A DNA stretch of 64,000 nt from Pseudosporangium ferrugineum (GCF_003002065.1 NZ_PVZG01000001.1:62001-126000), one strand, 5' to 3'; positions 21,768 through 33,064 are shown, numbered from the stretch's first letter. Notes: generated by a model from the letters alone, not told the origin. Translations and numbers: made by a program.

Positions 21768-22240
21768 CGGGGGCCCTCCGGGTAGGCGTACAGCTCGACC
21801 AGCCGCACCCGGGCCGCGCCGAGCCGGTCCGCCATCACCGCGAGGAACCGCTGCCCGAGCTCGCGACCCAGGTCGGTGTCCGCGGCCATCAGCTCGCGCA
21901 CCCGGGCGGCATCGAACTCCACCGCCCGGCACTCCTCGGCCACCACCGCGCCGAGCGTCCACCGGTACGGCTCCAGCAGCCACGACCAGCCCACGACGCC
22001 GCCCGCCCGGACGACCTCGATGGTGATGTCACCCCGGCCCTGGACCGGGAACTCCAGCGCGACGGCGCCGGAGCTGAGCAGCCAGAAGCGGTTCGCCGCC
22101 GCGCCCTGCCGGAACAGCCGGTGGCCGGGGTGCCGCAGCACCGGCCGGCCCGCGACGGCGAGCCGGTGCAGCCATCCGGCCGGCAGATCGGCGAGGAAGG
22201 GATGCAGGGCGAGTTGATCGAAGACGGTCAGCGGTGCCAC
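21764..22240 (-). CDS. Stand-alone cyclic-nucleotide-binding domain protein
   Basis: 158 residues forming one cNMP-binding beta-roll: HPFLADLPAGWLHRLA, GHRLFRQGAAANRFWLLSSGAVALE, then a C-helix. There is no DNA-binding domain, so it is not a CRP regulator. The phosphate-binding cassette is atypical (VVGWSWLLEPYRWTLGAV, without the usual GE...R), so cAMP binding is doubtful. It is translationally coupled to a USP. I infer a sensor that acts through its partner protein. Confidence 0.8.
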   Translation of the reverse strand: MAPLTVFDQLALHPFLADLPAGWLHRLAVAGRPVLRHPGHRLFRQGAAANRFWLLSSGAVALEFPVQGRGDITIEVVRAGGVVGWSWLLEPYRWTLGAVVAEECRAVEFDAARVRELMAADTDLGRELGQRFLAVMADRLGAARVRLVELYAYPEGPR

Positions 22241-22255
22241 GGTTCACCCCCGGGG

Positions 22256-22384
22256 TCAGTGCCGGCTACGGCCGGCCCTGTGCCCGCTCGGCGGGAACAC
22301 CCGGTCCATGAGGTCCTCCAGCACCGGCCCGGCCACCGTCAGCAGCGTGAACACGGCGAGGATGACGAGAATGAGCCACAGCAT
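22256..22384 (-). CDS. 42-residue single-span membrane protein
   Basis: MLWLILVILAVFTLLTVAG spans the membrane, followed by an acidic then basic tail (PVLEDLMDRVFPPSGH). The start is set by GGAGAAGG 9 bases before the ATG. It ends 15 bases before the cyclic-nucleotide-binding gene and so heads that operon. No named family recognised. Its place at the head of a stress operon suggests a small membrane anchor or stress peptide (inference). Confidence 0.65.
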   Translation of the reverse strand: MLWLILVILAVFTLLTVAGPVLEDLMDRVFPPSGHRAGRSRH

Positions 22385-22487
22385 GGTGCCCACCTTCTCC
22401 AGATGATCGGCGGCCACGGCAACCCCCGTGCACCGATCCTGGGCCCGGGGCGGGCCGGGAGGCAGAGTCGGACGGCCGGGCCCCGAC

Positions 22488-22501
22488 GGGACCTCCGGCC
22501 C
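22488..22501. promoter_or_regulatory. DosR-like box between USP operon and DUF1918 gene
   Basis: GGGACCTCCGGCCC, the reverse of GGGCCGGAGGTCCC, a full match to GGGCCGnnnGTCCC. It lies 104 bases before the start codon of the 42-residue gene (minus) and 105 bases before the DUF1918 gene (plus), so it could control either or both. Confidence 0.5.
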
Positions 22502-22605
22502 CCCGCCCGCCGCCGGCAGCCCCGCGGCGTGGACGTGACCACCGGCCCTGCCGCCTGCGACCACCGGGCGCGATGCTGAGGACACCCCACCTGAGGGAGG
22601 ACACC

Positions 22606-22800
22606 ATGATCGCGCACATCGGGGACCGGATCGTCGTGGAGGGTACGCACCTCGGCGACGCTCGCCGGGTCGGGATCGTCACGGCGCTCGCGCACGAGGA
22701 CGGCAGGCCGCCGTACCGGGTGCGGTGGCTGGACGACGGGCGTACCACGCTGATCTTCCCCGGCGCGGAGGCCCGCGTGGAGCCCGCGGCCCAGCCGTGA
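22606..22800 (+). CDS. DUF1918 protein
   Basis: 64 residues (MIAHIGDRIVVEG, then RVGIVTALAHEDGRPPYRVRWLDDGR) forming a compact SH3-like barrel, the usual length for DUF1918. GGGAGG lies 5 bases before the ATG. The family is common in actinobacteria, often beside stress genes; its function is unknown. It is divergent from the USP operon and shares the dyad between them. Confidence 0.85.
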   Translation: MIAHIGDRIVVEGTHLGDARRVGIVTALAHEDGRPPYRVRWLDDGRTTLIFPGAEARVEPAAQP

Positions 22801-22853
22801 GAACGACGGACGCGCATGACGGCCGGTCGGGGCCGTCATGCGCGTCCGGGGCT

Positions 22854-23543
22854 TCAGGCGATGCCGTACGCGAGCCCGGTGCCCAGGATGTTGCGGTCGT
22901 CGAAGTCGAACGCCAGTTCGTCCACGACCCGGACCACGCCGGCGATCTGGCGGGCGAGCCGGCTCGCGATGTCCGCGGAGCTCCAGCGGTCGACGTGCCC
23001 GCGCAGGGTCACGACGCCGTCGGTCACGGTGACCTCGACGCGGGCGACGTCGTCGGGCAGGTAGATCTTCAGGATGCCCTGCTCGACGTCCGCGCGGATG
23101 TCCTCGTCCGGGCGCAGGTGGACCTTGAGCAGGTCGCCGCGGGAGACGATGCCGATGAGCCGGCCCAGGTCGTCGACCACGGGCAGGCGCTTGACCTCCT
23201 CGCGGTCCAGCAGCCGGGCGGCGGCCGCGATGGCGGTGCCGCCGACGACGGTCACGGCGGGGCTGCTCATCAGGTCGGCGGCGGTCTGCGCGGCGGCCTT
23301 GCCCCGTTCGCCGCGGCGGCGCCGGCCCTCGAAGAGCCGGGGTTCCTCGGCGCCGGCGTACTCGATCTTGCGGAGCAGGTCCGCCTCGGACACCACGCCC
23401 ACGACCCGGTGGAACTCGTCGACGACGGGTACGGCGCTCAGCCGGTTCTTCACGAGCAGATCCACGACCTCCCGGTAGGGGGCGGTGGGGGCGACCGCGA
23501 TGACCGCGGTGGTCATGACGTCGTCCACGTGCCAGTTCTTCAT
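22854..23543 (-). CDS. CBS-pair protein with C-terminal BON domain (Hrp1-like)
   Basis: 229 residues. Two CBS motifs span about residues 1-60 (VDLLVKNRLSAVPVVDEFHRVVGVVSEADLL) and 85-150 (AARLLDREEVKRLPVVDDLGRLIGIVSRGDLL). A BON domain follows (VTVTDGVVTLRGHVDRWSSADIASRLA). CBS pairs bind adenosine nucleotides; BON domains bind phospholipid or act in envelope stress. Hrp1 of M. tuberculosis is a DosR-controlled CBS protein, but without BON. I prefer the ATG at 23543, with GGAGG 6 bases before it, over the GTG one codon upstream. Confidence 0.9.
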   Translation of the reverse strand: MKNWHVDDVMTTAVIAVAPTAPYREVVDLLVKNRLSAVPVVDEFHRVVGVVSEADLLRKIEYAGAEEPRLFEGRRRRGERGKAAAQTAADLMSSPAVTVVGGTAIAAAARLLDREEVKRLPVVDDLGRLIGIVSRGDLLKVHLRPDEDIRADVEQGILKIYLPDDVARVEVTVTDGVVTLRGHVDRWSSADIASRLARQIAGVVRVVDELAFDFDDRNILGTGLAYGIA

Positions 23544-23600
23544 CACGGGCCTCCTTCGTGCCTCACCTCGAACGCTAGGCGCGCGGCCGGCCGGCGGTCA

Positions 23601-23636
23601 GGGCCGATCGTCCCGGCCGGGCGGGACCTCGGGACC
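23601..23636. promoter_or_regulatory. Two tandem DosR-like boxes upstream of CBS-BON gene
   Basis: GGGCCGATCGTCCC at 23601-23614 is a full match to the local consensus and lies 58 bases before the start codon. GGGACCTCGGGACC at 23623-23636 fits the looser pattern GGGnCnnnnGnCCC with one mismatch. Paired boxes are common at strongly DosR-controlled promoters. Confidence 0.6.
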
Positions 23637-23755
23637 GCCGCACCGCGAGCCCGGCGCCGGCGCGGCCTGAAATTTCTTGCGAGCCCGGAAACGTCTGTGC
23701 ATCGACGGATGCCGTTGGAAATCACCGCTCGGTCAGCGCAGGAGCACTCTTAGCT

Positions 23756-23773
23756 TTCTTAAACGATTAAGAA
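23756..23773. promoter_or_regulatory. LacI-type operator candidate of the sugar ABC operon
   Basis: TTCTTAAACGATTAAGAA is a near-perfect 18-base palindrome with a central CG, the form bound by LacI/GalR regulators. It lies about 150 bases before the solute-binding-protein gene. No LacI-family gene is in the window. Confidence 0.5.
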
Positions 23774-23920
23774 CGGCGCTGGTCCGGTGCCGAATCGTTA
23801 CTCGGTTGATCAAGCGGAAACATTGCGAAACCCGGCTGCCCGTTCTTGACTGACAGCCGGGGGAACCGGAGACGGTGACGGTGTTGTCACGCCCCGGCGT
23901 GATGTGACATAGGGAGAGGT

Positions 23921-25288
23921 ATGTTCGGTCAATCCAGGAGTCCGCGGCTGCGCGGCGCGCTCGCGGGCACGCTGGGCGTGGGCCTGGTGTTCGGTCTGGC
24001 CGCCTGCGGCGGCAGTGACGACTCGGACGACGATTCCACGGCCACGTCGTCCATCGACTGCGCGCAGTTCAGCTCGTTCGGTGATCTGAAGGGCAAGTCG
24101 GTCTCGGTCTACACCGGCATCGTGACGCCGGAGGACAAGGCCTACAAGGACTCGTACAAGCCCTTCGAGGACTGCACCGGCGTTTCCATCAAGTACGAGG
24201 GCGACAAGGCCTTCGAGACCCAGATCCTGGTGCGCGCCAAGGCCGGCAACCCGCCGGACCTCGCGATCGTGCCGCAGCCGGGTCTGCTCAAGCAGCTCGT
24301 CGCCACCGGCAAGGCCGTCGAGGCGCCGGCCGAGGTCGCGGCGAACGTGGACAAGTTCTGGGGCAAGGACTGGAAGGGCTACGCGACCGTCGACGGCAAG
24401 TTCTACGGCGCGCCGTCCGGTGCCAGCGTGAAGTCCCTGGTCTGGTACTCGCCCAGCGAGTTCAAGGACAAGGGCTACCAGGTCCCGACGACGCTCGACC
24501 AGCTCAAGGAGCTGTCGGACAAGATCGCCGCGGACGGCGGCCGCAAGCCGTGGTGCGCCGGCATCTCCAGCGGTGAGGCCACGGGCTGGCCGATCACCGA
24601 CTGGATGGAGGACTTCATGCTCCGGCTCTCCGGGCCGGAGACGTACGACAAGTGGGTCAACCACGAGATCCCGTTCAACGGCCCCGAGTCCACGGCGGCC
24701 CTGGACGCGGTCGGTGAGTACCTGAAGAACGACAAGTACGTCAACGGCGGCCTCGGCGACGTCAAGAGCATCGCCACCACCACGTTCCAGGACGCGGGCC
24801 TGCCGATCGTCGACGGCAACACCTGCTCGCTGCACCGCCAGGCGAGCTTCTACGCGGCGAACTTCCCGAAGGACGTCAAGGTGGCCGAGGACGGCGACGT
24901 CTTCGCGTTCTACCTGCCGGGCAAGGACGCCGCCAGCAAGCCGGTGCTCGGCGGCGGCGAGTTCAACGTGGCGTTCGCCGACCGGCCCGAGGTCAAGGCG
25001 TTCCAGACGTACCTGTCCACGGACACCTGGGCCAACATCAAGGCCAAGGCGTCGCAGGGCTGGGTCAGCGCCAACAAGGGCATCGACCCGAACAACCTGA
25101 GCAACCCGATCGACAAGCTGGCCGCCACGATCCTGAAGGACCCGAACACGGTCTTCCGGTTCGACGGCTCGGACCAGATGCCGGCCGCCGTCGGCTCGAA
25201 CGCGTTCTGGAAGCAGGCGACGAGCTGGGTGACCGGTCAGGACACCAGGACCACCGTCAACAACATCGAGAACGCGTGGCCCAAGTGA
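23921..25288 (+). CDS. Sugar ABC transporter solute-binding lipoprotein (alpha-glucoside type)
   Basis: 455 residues. A lipoprotein signal ends in the lipobox LAAC (Cys29), followed by an acidic Ser/Asp linker, then a family 1 extracellular binding protein (VKSLVWYSPSEFKDKGY, PWCAGISSGEATGWPITDWMED). The closest known type by memory is the AglE-like alpha-glucoside group. AGGGAGAGG precedes the ATG. It should capture an oligosaccharide at the membrane and deliver it to the two permeases downstream. Confidence 0.9.
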   Translation: MFGQSRSPRLRGALAGTLGVGLVFGLAACGGSDDSDDDSTATSSIDCAQFSSFGDLKGKSVSVYTGIVTPEDKAYKDSYKPFEDCTGVSIKYEGDKAFETQILVRAKAGNPPDLAIVPQPGLLKQLVATGKAVEAPAEVAANVDKFWGKDWKGYATVDGKFYGAPSGASVKSLVWYSPSEFKDKGYQVPTTLDQLKELSDKIAADGGRKPWCAGISSGEATGWPITDWMEDFMLRLSGPETYDKWVNHEIPFNGPESTAALDAVGEYLKNDKYVNGGLGDVKSIATTTFQDAGLPIVDGNTCSLHRQASFYAANFPKDVKVAEDGDVFAFYLPGKDAASKPVLGGGEFNVAFADRPEVKAFQTYLSTDTWANIKAKASQGWVSANKGIDPNNLSNPIDKLAATILKDPNTVFRFDGSDQMPAAVGSNAFWKQATSWVTGQDTRTTVNNIENAWPK

Positions 25289-25360
25289 GATAGCTCGTTC
25301 CCGGGGCCGGTCGCCGAGAGGTGACCGGCCCCCTTGCACCTACAAGGAGGTACGGGTCGC

Positions 25361-26341
25361 GTGTTAACCGCCGAGACCAACACCGCGAAGATCGGGCTGA
25401 TGCTCGCCGCGATCCTGCTCTTCGCCGCGGTCGTGGGCATCATGCTCTTCCTCGCCACCCTGTTCCGCGGCCGCCGCGCCGACCGCTGGGTGGCGTACGC
25501 CTATCTCACCCCGACGCTGCTCATGCTGGCCGTCGGCCTCGTGTACCCGGGCGTGCGCACCATCTACCAGTCGTTCTTCGACGCGGCCGGCAACGCCTTC
25601 ATCGGCCTGGACAACTACAAGACGATCTTCACCGACGGCGACCAGCTCACCGTGCTGCGCAACACCGTCTTCTGGGTCGTCGTCACGCCGTTCGTGGCCA
25701 CCGCGGTCGGCCTGCTCTACGCCATCCTGGTCGACAAGTCGAAGTTCGAGTCGGCCGCCAAGGCGCTCATCTTCCTGCCCATGGCGATCTCGTTCGTGGG
25801 CGCCTCGATCATCTGGAAGTTCGTCTACGAGTACCGGCCCGACCAGGGCAACGTGAAGCAGATCGGCCTGCTCAACCAGGTCCTCGTGTGGCTCGGCGGC
25901 AGCCCCCAGCAGTGGCTGGTGGACTCGCCGCTGAACACGTTCCTGCTGATCGTGGTCATGATCTGGATCCAGGCCGGCTTCGCGATGACCGTGCTCTCGG
26001 CGGCCATCAAGGCGATCCCGGACGACATCGTCGAGGCGGCCCGGCTCGACGGCGTCACGCCGTGGGGCATGTTCCGCTTCGTCACGCTGCCGGCCATCCG
26101 CCCGGCGGTGGTCGTGGTGCTGACCACCATCGGCATCGGCACGCTGAAGGTCTTCGACATCGTGCGGACCATGACCGGCGGCCAGTTCAACACCAGCGTC
26201 ATCGCCAACGAGTTCTACAGCCAGAGCTTCCGCAGCGACAACCAGGGGCTCGGCGCGGCGCTCGCCGTACTGCTGTTCCTGCTGGTCATCCCGATCGTCG
26301 TCTACAACATCCGGCAGCTCCGCCGTTCGGAGGCGCTATGA
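25361..26341 (+). CDS. Sugar ABC transporter permease (MalF/AglF type)
   Basis: 326 residues with an unusual extra N-terminal helix (IGLMLAAILLFAAVVGIMLFLA) ahead of the six-helix permease core. The EAA loop reads EAARLDGVTPWGMFRFVTLPAIRP. The start is the GTG at 25361 with AAGGAGG 10 bases before it. It is coupled to the second permease by a 4-base overlap (ATGA). Confidence 0.92.
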   Translation: MLTAETNTAKIGLMLAAILLFAAVVGIMLFLATLFRGRRADRWVAYAYLTPTLLMLAVGLVYPGVRTIYQSFFDAAGNAFIGLDNYKTIFTDGDQLTVLRNTVFWVVVTPFVATAVGLLYAILVDKSKFESAAKALIFLPMAISFVGASIIWKFVYEYRPDQGNVKQIGLLNQVLVWLGGSPQQWLVDSPLNTFLLIVVMIWIQAGFAMTVLSAAIKAIPDDIVEAARLDGVTPWGMFRFVTLPAIRPAVVVVLTTIGIGTLKVFDIVRTMTGGQFNTSVIANEFYSQSFRSDNQGLGAALAVLLFLLVIPIVVYNIRQLRRSEAL

Positions 26342-27255
26342 CCACCACCACCCCGCCCGCGGCCACGGCGCTCCCGGCGGACCGCGGGGAGCAGTCCGCC
26401 GCGGCCGTCGCGAAACGCAAGCTCAGCTCGCCCTGGGCCTCGCTCGCCGCGATCCTCATCGCGGTGCTGTGGACGCTGCCGACCTTCGGCCTGCTCGTCT
26501 CCTCGTTCCGCCCCGAGCGGGCGATCAAGACGACGGGCTGGTGGACGTTCTTCTCCAACCCGACGCTCACCATGGACAACTACCGCGACGTGCTCGACTC
26601 GGAGAGCGGCGCGGGGCTGGGCTCGTACTTCGTCAACTCGCTGGTGATCACGATCCCCTCGGTGATCATCCCGCTCACGCTGGCGACGATCGCGGCGTAC
26701 GCGTTCGCGTGGATCAAGTTCCCCGGCCGCAACATCCTGTTCCTGGTGATCTTCGCCCTGCAGATCGTGCCGCTGCAGGTCACGCTGATCCCGCTGCTGA
26801 CCCTGTACGTCGACGCGGGCCTGGCGAACACGTTCTGGACGATCTGGCTGTCGCACTCGATCTTCGGCCTGCCGCTGGCGATCTACCTGCTGCACAACTT
26901 CATGCGGGAGGTGCCGGCGACGCTGCTGGAGGCCGCCCGGGTGGACGGCGCCGGCCACGTGGCGATCTTCTTCCGGGTGCTGCTGCCGCTGCTGCGCCCG
27001 GCCCTGGCCGCGTTCGGCATCTTCCAGTTCCTCTGGGTGTGGAACGACCTGCTGGTCGCGCTCACCTTCGCGGGTGGCGGCGACAAGGTCGCCCCGATCA
27101 CGGTGGCGCTGGCCAACCTGAGCGGCACCCGGGGCACGGCCTGGCACCTGTTGTCGGCGGGCGCCTTCGTCTCCATCATCGTGCCGGTCACGATCTTCCT
27201 GCTGCTCCAGCGCTACTTCGTCCGCGGCCTGCTCGCGGGCAGCGTCAAGGGCTGA
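26338..27255 (+). CDS. Sugar ABC transporter permease (MalG/AglG type)
   Basis: 305 residues: a Thr/Ala-rich cytoplasmic N-terminus, then six membrane segments with the EAA loop EAARVDGAGHVAIFFRVLLPLLRP. Last gene of the operon. No ATP-binding subunit or glycosidase follows, so the transporter must use an ATPase encoded elsewhere, as the MsiK-dependent importers of Streptomyces do. Confidence 0.92.
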   Translation: MTTTTPPAATALPADRGEQSAAAVAKRKLSSPWASLAAILIAVLWTLPTFGLLVSSFRPERAIKTTGWWTFFSNPTLTMDNYRDVLDSESGAGLGSYFVNSLVITIPSVIIPLTLATIAAYAFAWIKFPGRNILFLVIFALQIVPLQVTLIPLLTLYVDAGLANTFWTIWLSHSIFGLPLAIYLLHNFMREVPATLLEAARVDGAGHVAIFFRVLLPLLRPALAAFGIFQFLWVWNDLLVALTFAGGGDKVAPITVALANLSGTRGTAWHLLSAGAFVSIIVPVTIFLLLQRYFVRGLLAGSVKG

Positions 27256-27264
27256 GCACGGCGC

Positions 27265-27292
27265 GCGGCCGCCCGGTCCCCCGGGCGGCCGC
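27265..27292. terminator. Bidirectional terminator of sugar operon and USP gene
   Basis: A perfect 12-base-pair stem, GCGGCCGCCCGG with CCGGGCGGCCGC, and a 4-base loop (TCCC), placed between two convergent genes that end at 27255 and 27309. Confidence 0.65.
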
Positions 27293-27308
27293 GGACCGCC
27301 GGGCGGCG

Positions 27309-27749
27309 TCAGCGGACGACGACGACCGGGCAGTGCGAGTGGGCGGCGCAGCGCTGGCTCACCGAGCCGAGCAGCGTGCCGGCGAACGCGCCGTGGCCGC
27401 GGCTGCCCACGACCAGCAGGTCCGCCTCCCGTGCCGCGTCCAGCAGCACCTGGGCGGGGTGGCCGGAGACCACGCTGGTGCGTACCGGCACGCCGGGTTC
27501 CGGGCCCAGCGCCTCGGCGACCGCCTTCTCCAGGATCTCCTGCGCCGCCACGTCGAAGTTCTGGTACGGCACCGCGGGCACTCCCCACCCCCACACCGGC
27601 GGGAACTCCCAGGCCGTGACGGCGTGGATGCCCGTACCCGTCAGCCGGGCCTGTCCCAGCGCCCAGCGCAGCGCCTCGTGCGACGCCGGGGAGCCGTCCA
27701 CGCCCACGACGATGTCCCGCGGTTCGCTGCCGTGTCCCTCCCGGATCAT
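27309..27749 (-). CDS. Single-domain universal stress protein
   Basis: 146 residues with one USP domain: DIVVGVDGSPASHEALRWAL at the N-terminus and the complete ATP-binding motif GSRGHGAFAGTLLGSVSQRC near the end. The ATG at 27749 has GGGAGG 8 bases before it. Last gene of the minus-strand run from alcohol dehydrogenase. Its own dyad lies 62 bases upstream, at 27811, so it can be induced separately from glgP. Confidence 0.93.
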   Translation of the reverse strand: MIREGHGSEPRDIVVGVDGSPASHEALRWALGQARLTGTGIHAVTAWEFPPVWGWGVPAVPYQNFDVAAQEILEKAVAEALGPEPGVPVRTSVVSGHPAQVLLDAAREADLLVVGSRGHGAFAGTLLGSVSQRCAAHSHCPVVVVR

Positions 27750-27810
27750 GCCGCTCACCTCCCGTACCCGATCGCCTCTCCAGTCTTCCGGAGGCAGGAC
27801 GGGCGGCACA

Positions 27811-27824
27811 GGGCCGGCGGACCG
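27811..27824. promoter_or_regulatory. Degenerate DosR-like box upstream of USP
   Basis: GGGCCGGCGGACCG: the left half matches the local consensus fully; the right half (GACCG for GTCCC) differs at two bases. It is placed 62 bases before the start codon, like the better boxes. Confidence 0.35.
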
Positions 27825-27850
27825 CGGCCGCCGGGCCCTGGGTCCCGGGC

Positions 27851-30295
<2,445 letters not shown>

Positions 30296-30387
30296 GGAAA
30301 TGAGGCCTCTCCCCCGCGGATACTCCGGTTCCCCCCAGTATCTGCGGCGGCGGGTACGCGCGGCGCGACTTGCAGATGAAACCTGTG

Positions 30388-31260
30388 TTACCGCGCGACC
30401 GGCGGGACGGGTGGGACGACGAGCACCGGGCGGTGCGCGTGGTGCAGGGCGGCCATCGCGACCGAGCCGAGCAGGATCTCCGCGACCGCCGAGCGGCCCC
30501 GGGAGCCGACGACCACGGCGGCGGCCTTGCGGGTGCGGGCGTACGCGCACAACGCACTCGCCACCGCCCGCCCCGAGCGCGGCAGCAGCCCCTCGGCGCG
30601 CAGCACGGTCACCGCGCGGCCGCTGACCTCGGGCCCGTACCCGGCGCCGTCCTCCACCGTGACCGGCTCGACGTCGCGGCCCGGGAACACCCGGCCGGCG
30701 GCGATCAGCGCGGCACGGGCGCCGGGTGAGCCGTCCCAGCCGGCCACCAGCGGGCCGGCGGCCAGCGCGGCGTGCTCGGCGGCCAGCAACGGGTGCGGCA
30801 CGACCAGCACCGGCAGGCGGGAGTAGTGCACGACCATGTCGGAGACGCTGCCCAGCACGGCCCGGGTGCCGCCGAGGCCGCGCGAGCCCACGACCACCAC
30901 CTGGGCGTCGAGCTTCTCCGCGAGCTGGGCGAACTGGACGCCGTCGCCGCCGTACGAGCGCTCGACGATCGGGTCCGCGCTCCAGCCGGCGGCGCGGGCC
31001 AGGGTGACCCCGATCCCGGCGACCCGCTCGGCCTCCCGGGCGCCCTCGCGCTCGACCTCCTCGACGTAGCGGTCGATGCCGGCGGTCCCGGTCCACAGGC
31101 GCCGGCGCAGGCTCTCGCTGGCGAAGGGCGGGGTCCACAGGTGCACGACGGCGGCGTGGGCGCCGGGGAAGAGCCGGGCCGCGGCGTCGATCGCCGCGGT
31201 CGCCGCGGGCGAGCCGTCGAAGCCGATGATCACACGAGCTGCGGGTCCAGATCCGGTCAT
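30388..31260 (-). CDS. Tandem universal stress protein
   Basis: 290 residues with two USP domains: [18 protein letters not shown] with [25 protein letters not shown] in the first, and [18 protein letters not shown] with [26 protein letters not shown] in the second. Both carry the G-2x-G-9x-G ATP motif. This is the architecture of the DosR-regulated tandem USPs of mycobacteria. A perfect palindrome with two half-facing dyads begins 37 bases upstream. Confidence 0.94.
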   Translation of the reverse strand: MTGSGPAARVIIGFDGSPAATAAIDAAARLFPGAHAAVVHLWTPPFASESLRRRLWTGTAGIDRYVEEVEREGAREAERVAGIGVTLARAAGWSADPIVERSYGGDGVQFAQLAEKLDAQVVVVGSRGLGGTRAVLGSVSDMVVHYSRLPVLVVPHPLLAAEHAALAAGPLVAGWDGSPGARAALIAAGRVFPGRDVEPVTVEDGAGYGPEVSGRAVTVLRAEGLLPRSGRAVASALCAYARTRKAAAVVVGSRGRSAVAEILLGSVAMAALHHAHRPVLVVPPVPPVAR

Positions 31261-31296
31261 GTCCCCAGCCTCGCTCCCGGCACCGCGGCCCGGCCA

Positions 31297-31332
31297 GGGA
31301 CCTCCGGCCGTACCGGTACGGCCGGAGGTCCC
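31297..31332. promoter_or_regulatory. 36-base perfect palindrome containing two DosR-like boxes
   Basis: Each 18-base arm begins with GGGACCTCCGGCCG, one base short of a full consensus box, so two boxes face each other with no loop base between the arms. It starts 37 bases before the tandem USP start codon and ends 6 bases before the stop codon of the SRPBCC-like gene. It could be both the terminator of the upstream gene and a double operator for the USP. Confidence 0.6.
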
Positions 31333-31338
31333 CGTGGC

Positions 31339-31971
31339 TCACGCGAAGACCGGCGCCCGGTCGGGCAGGTAGGCCTCGGCGCGGGCGCGCAGGCCCAGCA
31401 GCATCCGCCGTTCCATGATCAGGCTGCCGGGCTCCATCACGAGCCGGCCGGTGAGCCGCCGGGCGAGCGAGGCGTCCGGCCCGGCGATGAGGTTGCGGCT
31501 GACCAGGCGGGTGCCGCCCCAGCGCTGGGCCAGGTGGAAGCCCCACACCCAGCGCCGGTCCTCCGAGCGGAAGACCAGGGTGCGCTCCGGCTCGCAGACC
31601 TCCACCCGCATGCCCGGGCCGTCCGGCCCGAGCGGCAGGACGTCACCCACGGCGAGGTGCTGGAACTGCGGGAGGATCTCGTACGCGCTGTGCATGTCGA
31701 GCCCGAACAGGTTCTCGATCCAGTCGTACGTGTACGCGCCCCCGCGCCCGCTGCCCATCTGCACCAGCCACGGCCACACGTGCGCGGGCGGCGAGTCGAT
31801 CGTGACCGCCCGCGTGGAACGCAGTCCCGCGTCCGGCAGCAGCCCGTCGCCGGGCAGCACGGCGTCCACCTCGTCCGGCGTGGCACCCCAGTTCAGGTAC
31901 CAGCGGCGCACCGGCGGGGAGTACGCGACGGCGACCGCCGCCAGGCCGCCGACCACGGTCAGGGTTCTCAT
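31339..31971 (-). CDS. SRPBCC-like membrane-anchored protein
   Basis: 210 residues. An N-terminal hydrophobic segment ([16 protein letters not shown]) precedes a START/SRPBCC-like ligand-binding fold ([30 protein letters not shown], then [18 protein letters not shown]). Its ATG overlaps the alcohol dehydrogenase stop by 4 bases, so the two are co-translated. The ligand is unknown; similar proteins lie beside dehydrogenases in other actinomycetes. Confidence 0.78.
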   Translation of the reverse strand: MRTLTVVGGLAAVAVAYSPPVRRWYLNWGATPDEVDAVLPGDGLLPDAGLRSTRAVTIDSPPAHVWPWLVQMGSGRGGAYTYDWIENLFGLDMHSAYEILPQFQHLAVGDVLPLGPDGPGMRVEVCEPERTLVFRSEDRRWVWGFHLAQRWGGTRLVSRNLIAGPDASLARRLTGRLVMEPGSLIMERRMLLGLRARAEAYLPDRAPVFA

Positions 31972-33005
31972 CGGGTCATCACCACTTTCAGGGCTCCGGA
32001 CTGCTCGGGGGTCTCGAAGACGTCGTACGCTCGCATGATGTCCGCCAGAGCGAAGCGGTGCCGGACCATGTCGCCCACGCCGAGCTTCCCGGCGGCCACC
32101 ATGGCCAGCAGCCGCGGTGTCGACGACGTGTCGACCAGGCCGGTGGTGATGGTGACGTTGCGGATCCACAGGTCCTCGAGGTGCAGCGTGGCCGGCGCGC
32201 CGTGGACGCCGACGTTGGCGACGTGGCCGCCGGGCCGGACCAGCCGGGTGCACAGCTCGAACGTCTCCGGCAGGCCGACCGCCTCGATGACGACGTCCGC
32301 GCCGAGGCCGCCGGTCACCGCGCGCACCGCGTCGGCGGCGAGCCGGTCGGGCAGCAGGGTGATGTCGGCGCCGAACTCGCGGGCCGCGGTGAGCCGGCTC
32401 TCCGCCTTGTCGACCGCGACGATGTGCGCCGGCGAGAACAGCTGTGCCGTGCGGATCGCCGCCAGCCCGATGGGTCCGGCGCCCACCACGACGACCGTGT
32501 CGCCGGGGCTGACCCTGCCGTTGCGCACGCCGACCTCGTACGAGGTCGGCAGGATGTCCGCGAGCAGCACCGCGGTCTCGTCGGGGACCCCGGCCGGGAG
32601 CTTGTGAGTGGACAGGCCGGCGAACGGGATCCGGGCGTACTCCGCCTGCACCCCGTCGGTGGTGTGGCCCAGGATCCAGCCGCCGCCGCCCAGGCACTGC
32701 CCGTAGCTGCCCTCGCGGCAGAACCGGCAGGTGCCGCACGCCGAGATGCACGAGGCCAGTACCCGGTCGCCGGCGGCCAGGCCGCGGACCGCGTCGCCGG
32801 TCTCCACCACGGTGCCGACCGCCTCGTGGCCCAGCACCCGGCCGGGCTCCACCGCGGGCACGTCACCCCGCAGGATGTGCAGGTCCGTGCCGCAGATGGT
32901 GACGGCGTCCACGCGGATGACCGCATCCGTCGCTTCCATGATCTTCGGGTCCGGGACCTCGGTCCACGACCGCTTGCCCGGTCCGCCGTACACGAGCGCC
33001 TTCAT
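31968..33005 (-). CDS. Zinc-dependent alcohol dehydrogenase
   Basis: 345 residues of the medium-chain family. Catalytic zinc ligands are seen in CGTDLHI and GHEAVGTV; the structural zinc cysteines are [19 protein letters not shown]; the NAD-binding motif is [11 protein letters not shown]. It should reoxidise NADH on an aldehyde or ketone. An enzyme of this kind belongs to the OsdR (DosR-like) regulon of Streptomyces coelicolor (from memory). A full dyad lies 60 bases before the start codon. Divergent from ppdK. Confidence 0.93.
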   Translation of the reverse strand: MKALVYGGPGKRSWTEVPDPKIMEATDAVIRVDAVTICGTDLHILRGDVPAVEPGRVLGHEAVGTVVETGDAVRGLAAGDRVLASCISACGTCRFCREGSYGQCLGGGGWILGHTTDGVQAEYARIPFAGLSTHKLPAGVPDETAVLLADILPTSYEVGVRNGRVSPGDTVVVVGAGPIGLAAIRTAQLFSPAHIVAVDKAESRLTAAREFGADITLLPDRLAADAVRAVTGGLGADVVIEAVGLPETFELCTRLVRPGGHVANVGVHGAPATLHLEDLWIRNVTITTGLVDTSSTPRLLAMVAAGKLGVGDMVRHRFALADIMRAYDVFETPEQSGALKVVMTR

Positions 33006-33064
33006 GACGCCTCCTCCAGCGTGCCTGTACCGCCGACGCTGCCGCCCGCCCGCCCGGGCGGGCA

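Larger units (their letters stand above)
23544..23920. other. Intergenic regulatory region between CBS-BON gene and sugar ABC operon
   Basis: 377 bases without a gene. From left to right it holds two DosR-like dyads (23601-23636), an AT-rich LacI-like operator (23756-23773), and a hairpin CCCGGCTG / CAGCCGGG (23831-23861) in the likely leader of the sugar operon. It is clearly less GC-rich than the coding DNA around 23680-23830, as expected for promoters. Confidence 0.6.

Noticed and set aside
22256..22585. 109-codon version of the small membrane protein
   Set aside because: The extra N-terminus is Pro/Gly/Arg-rich, covers the intergenic dyad and has no ribosome site, while GGAGAAGG precedes the ATG at 22384.
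30296..30387. DosR-like box before glgP
   Set aside because: No sequence in this gap reaches the consensus; glgP may depend on readthrough from the USP promoter.
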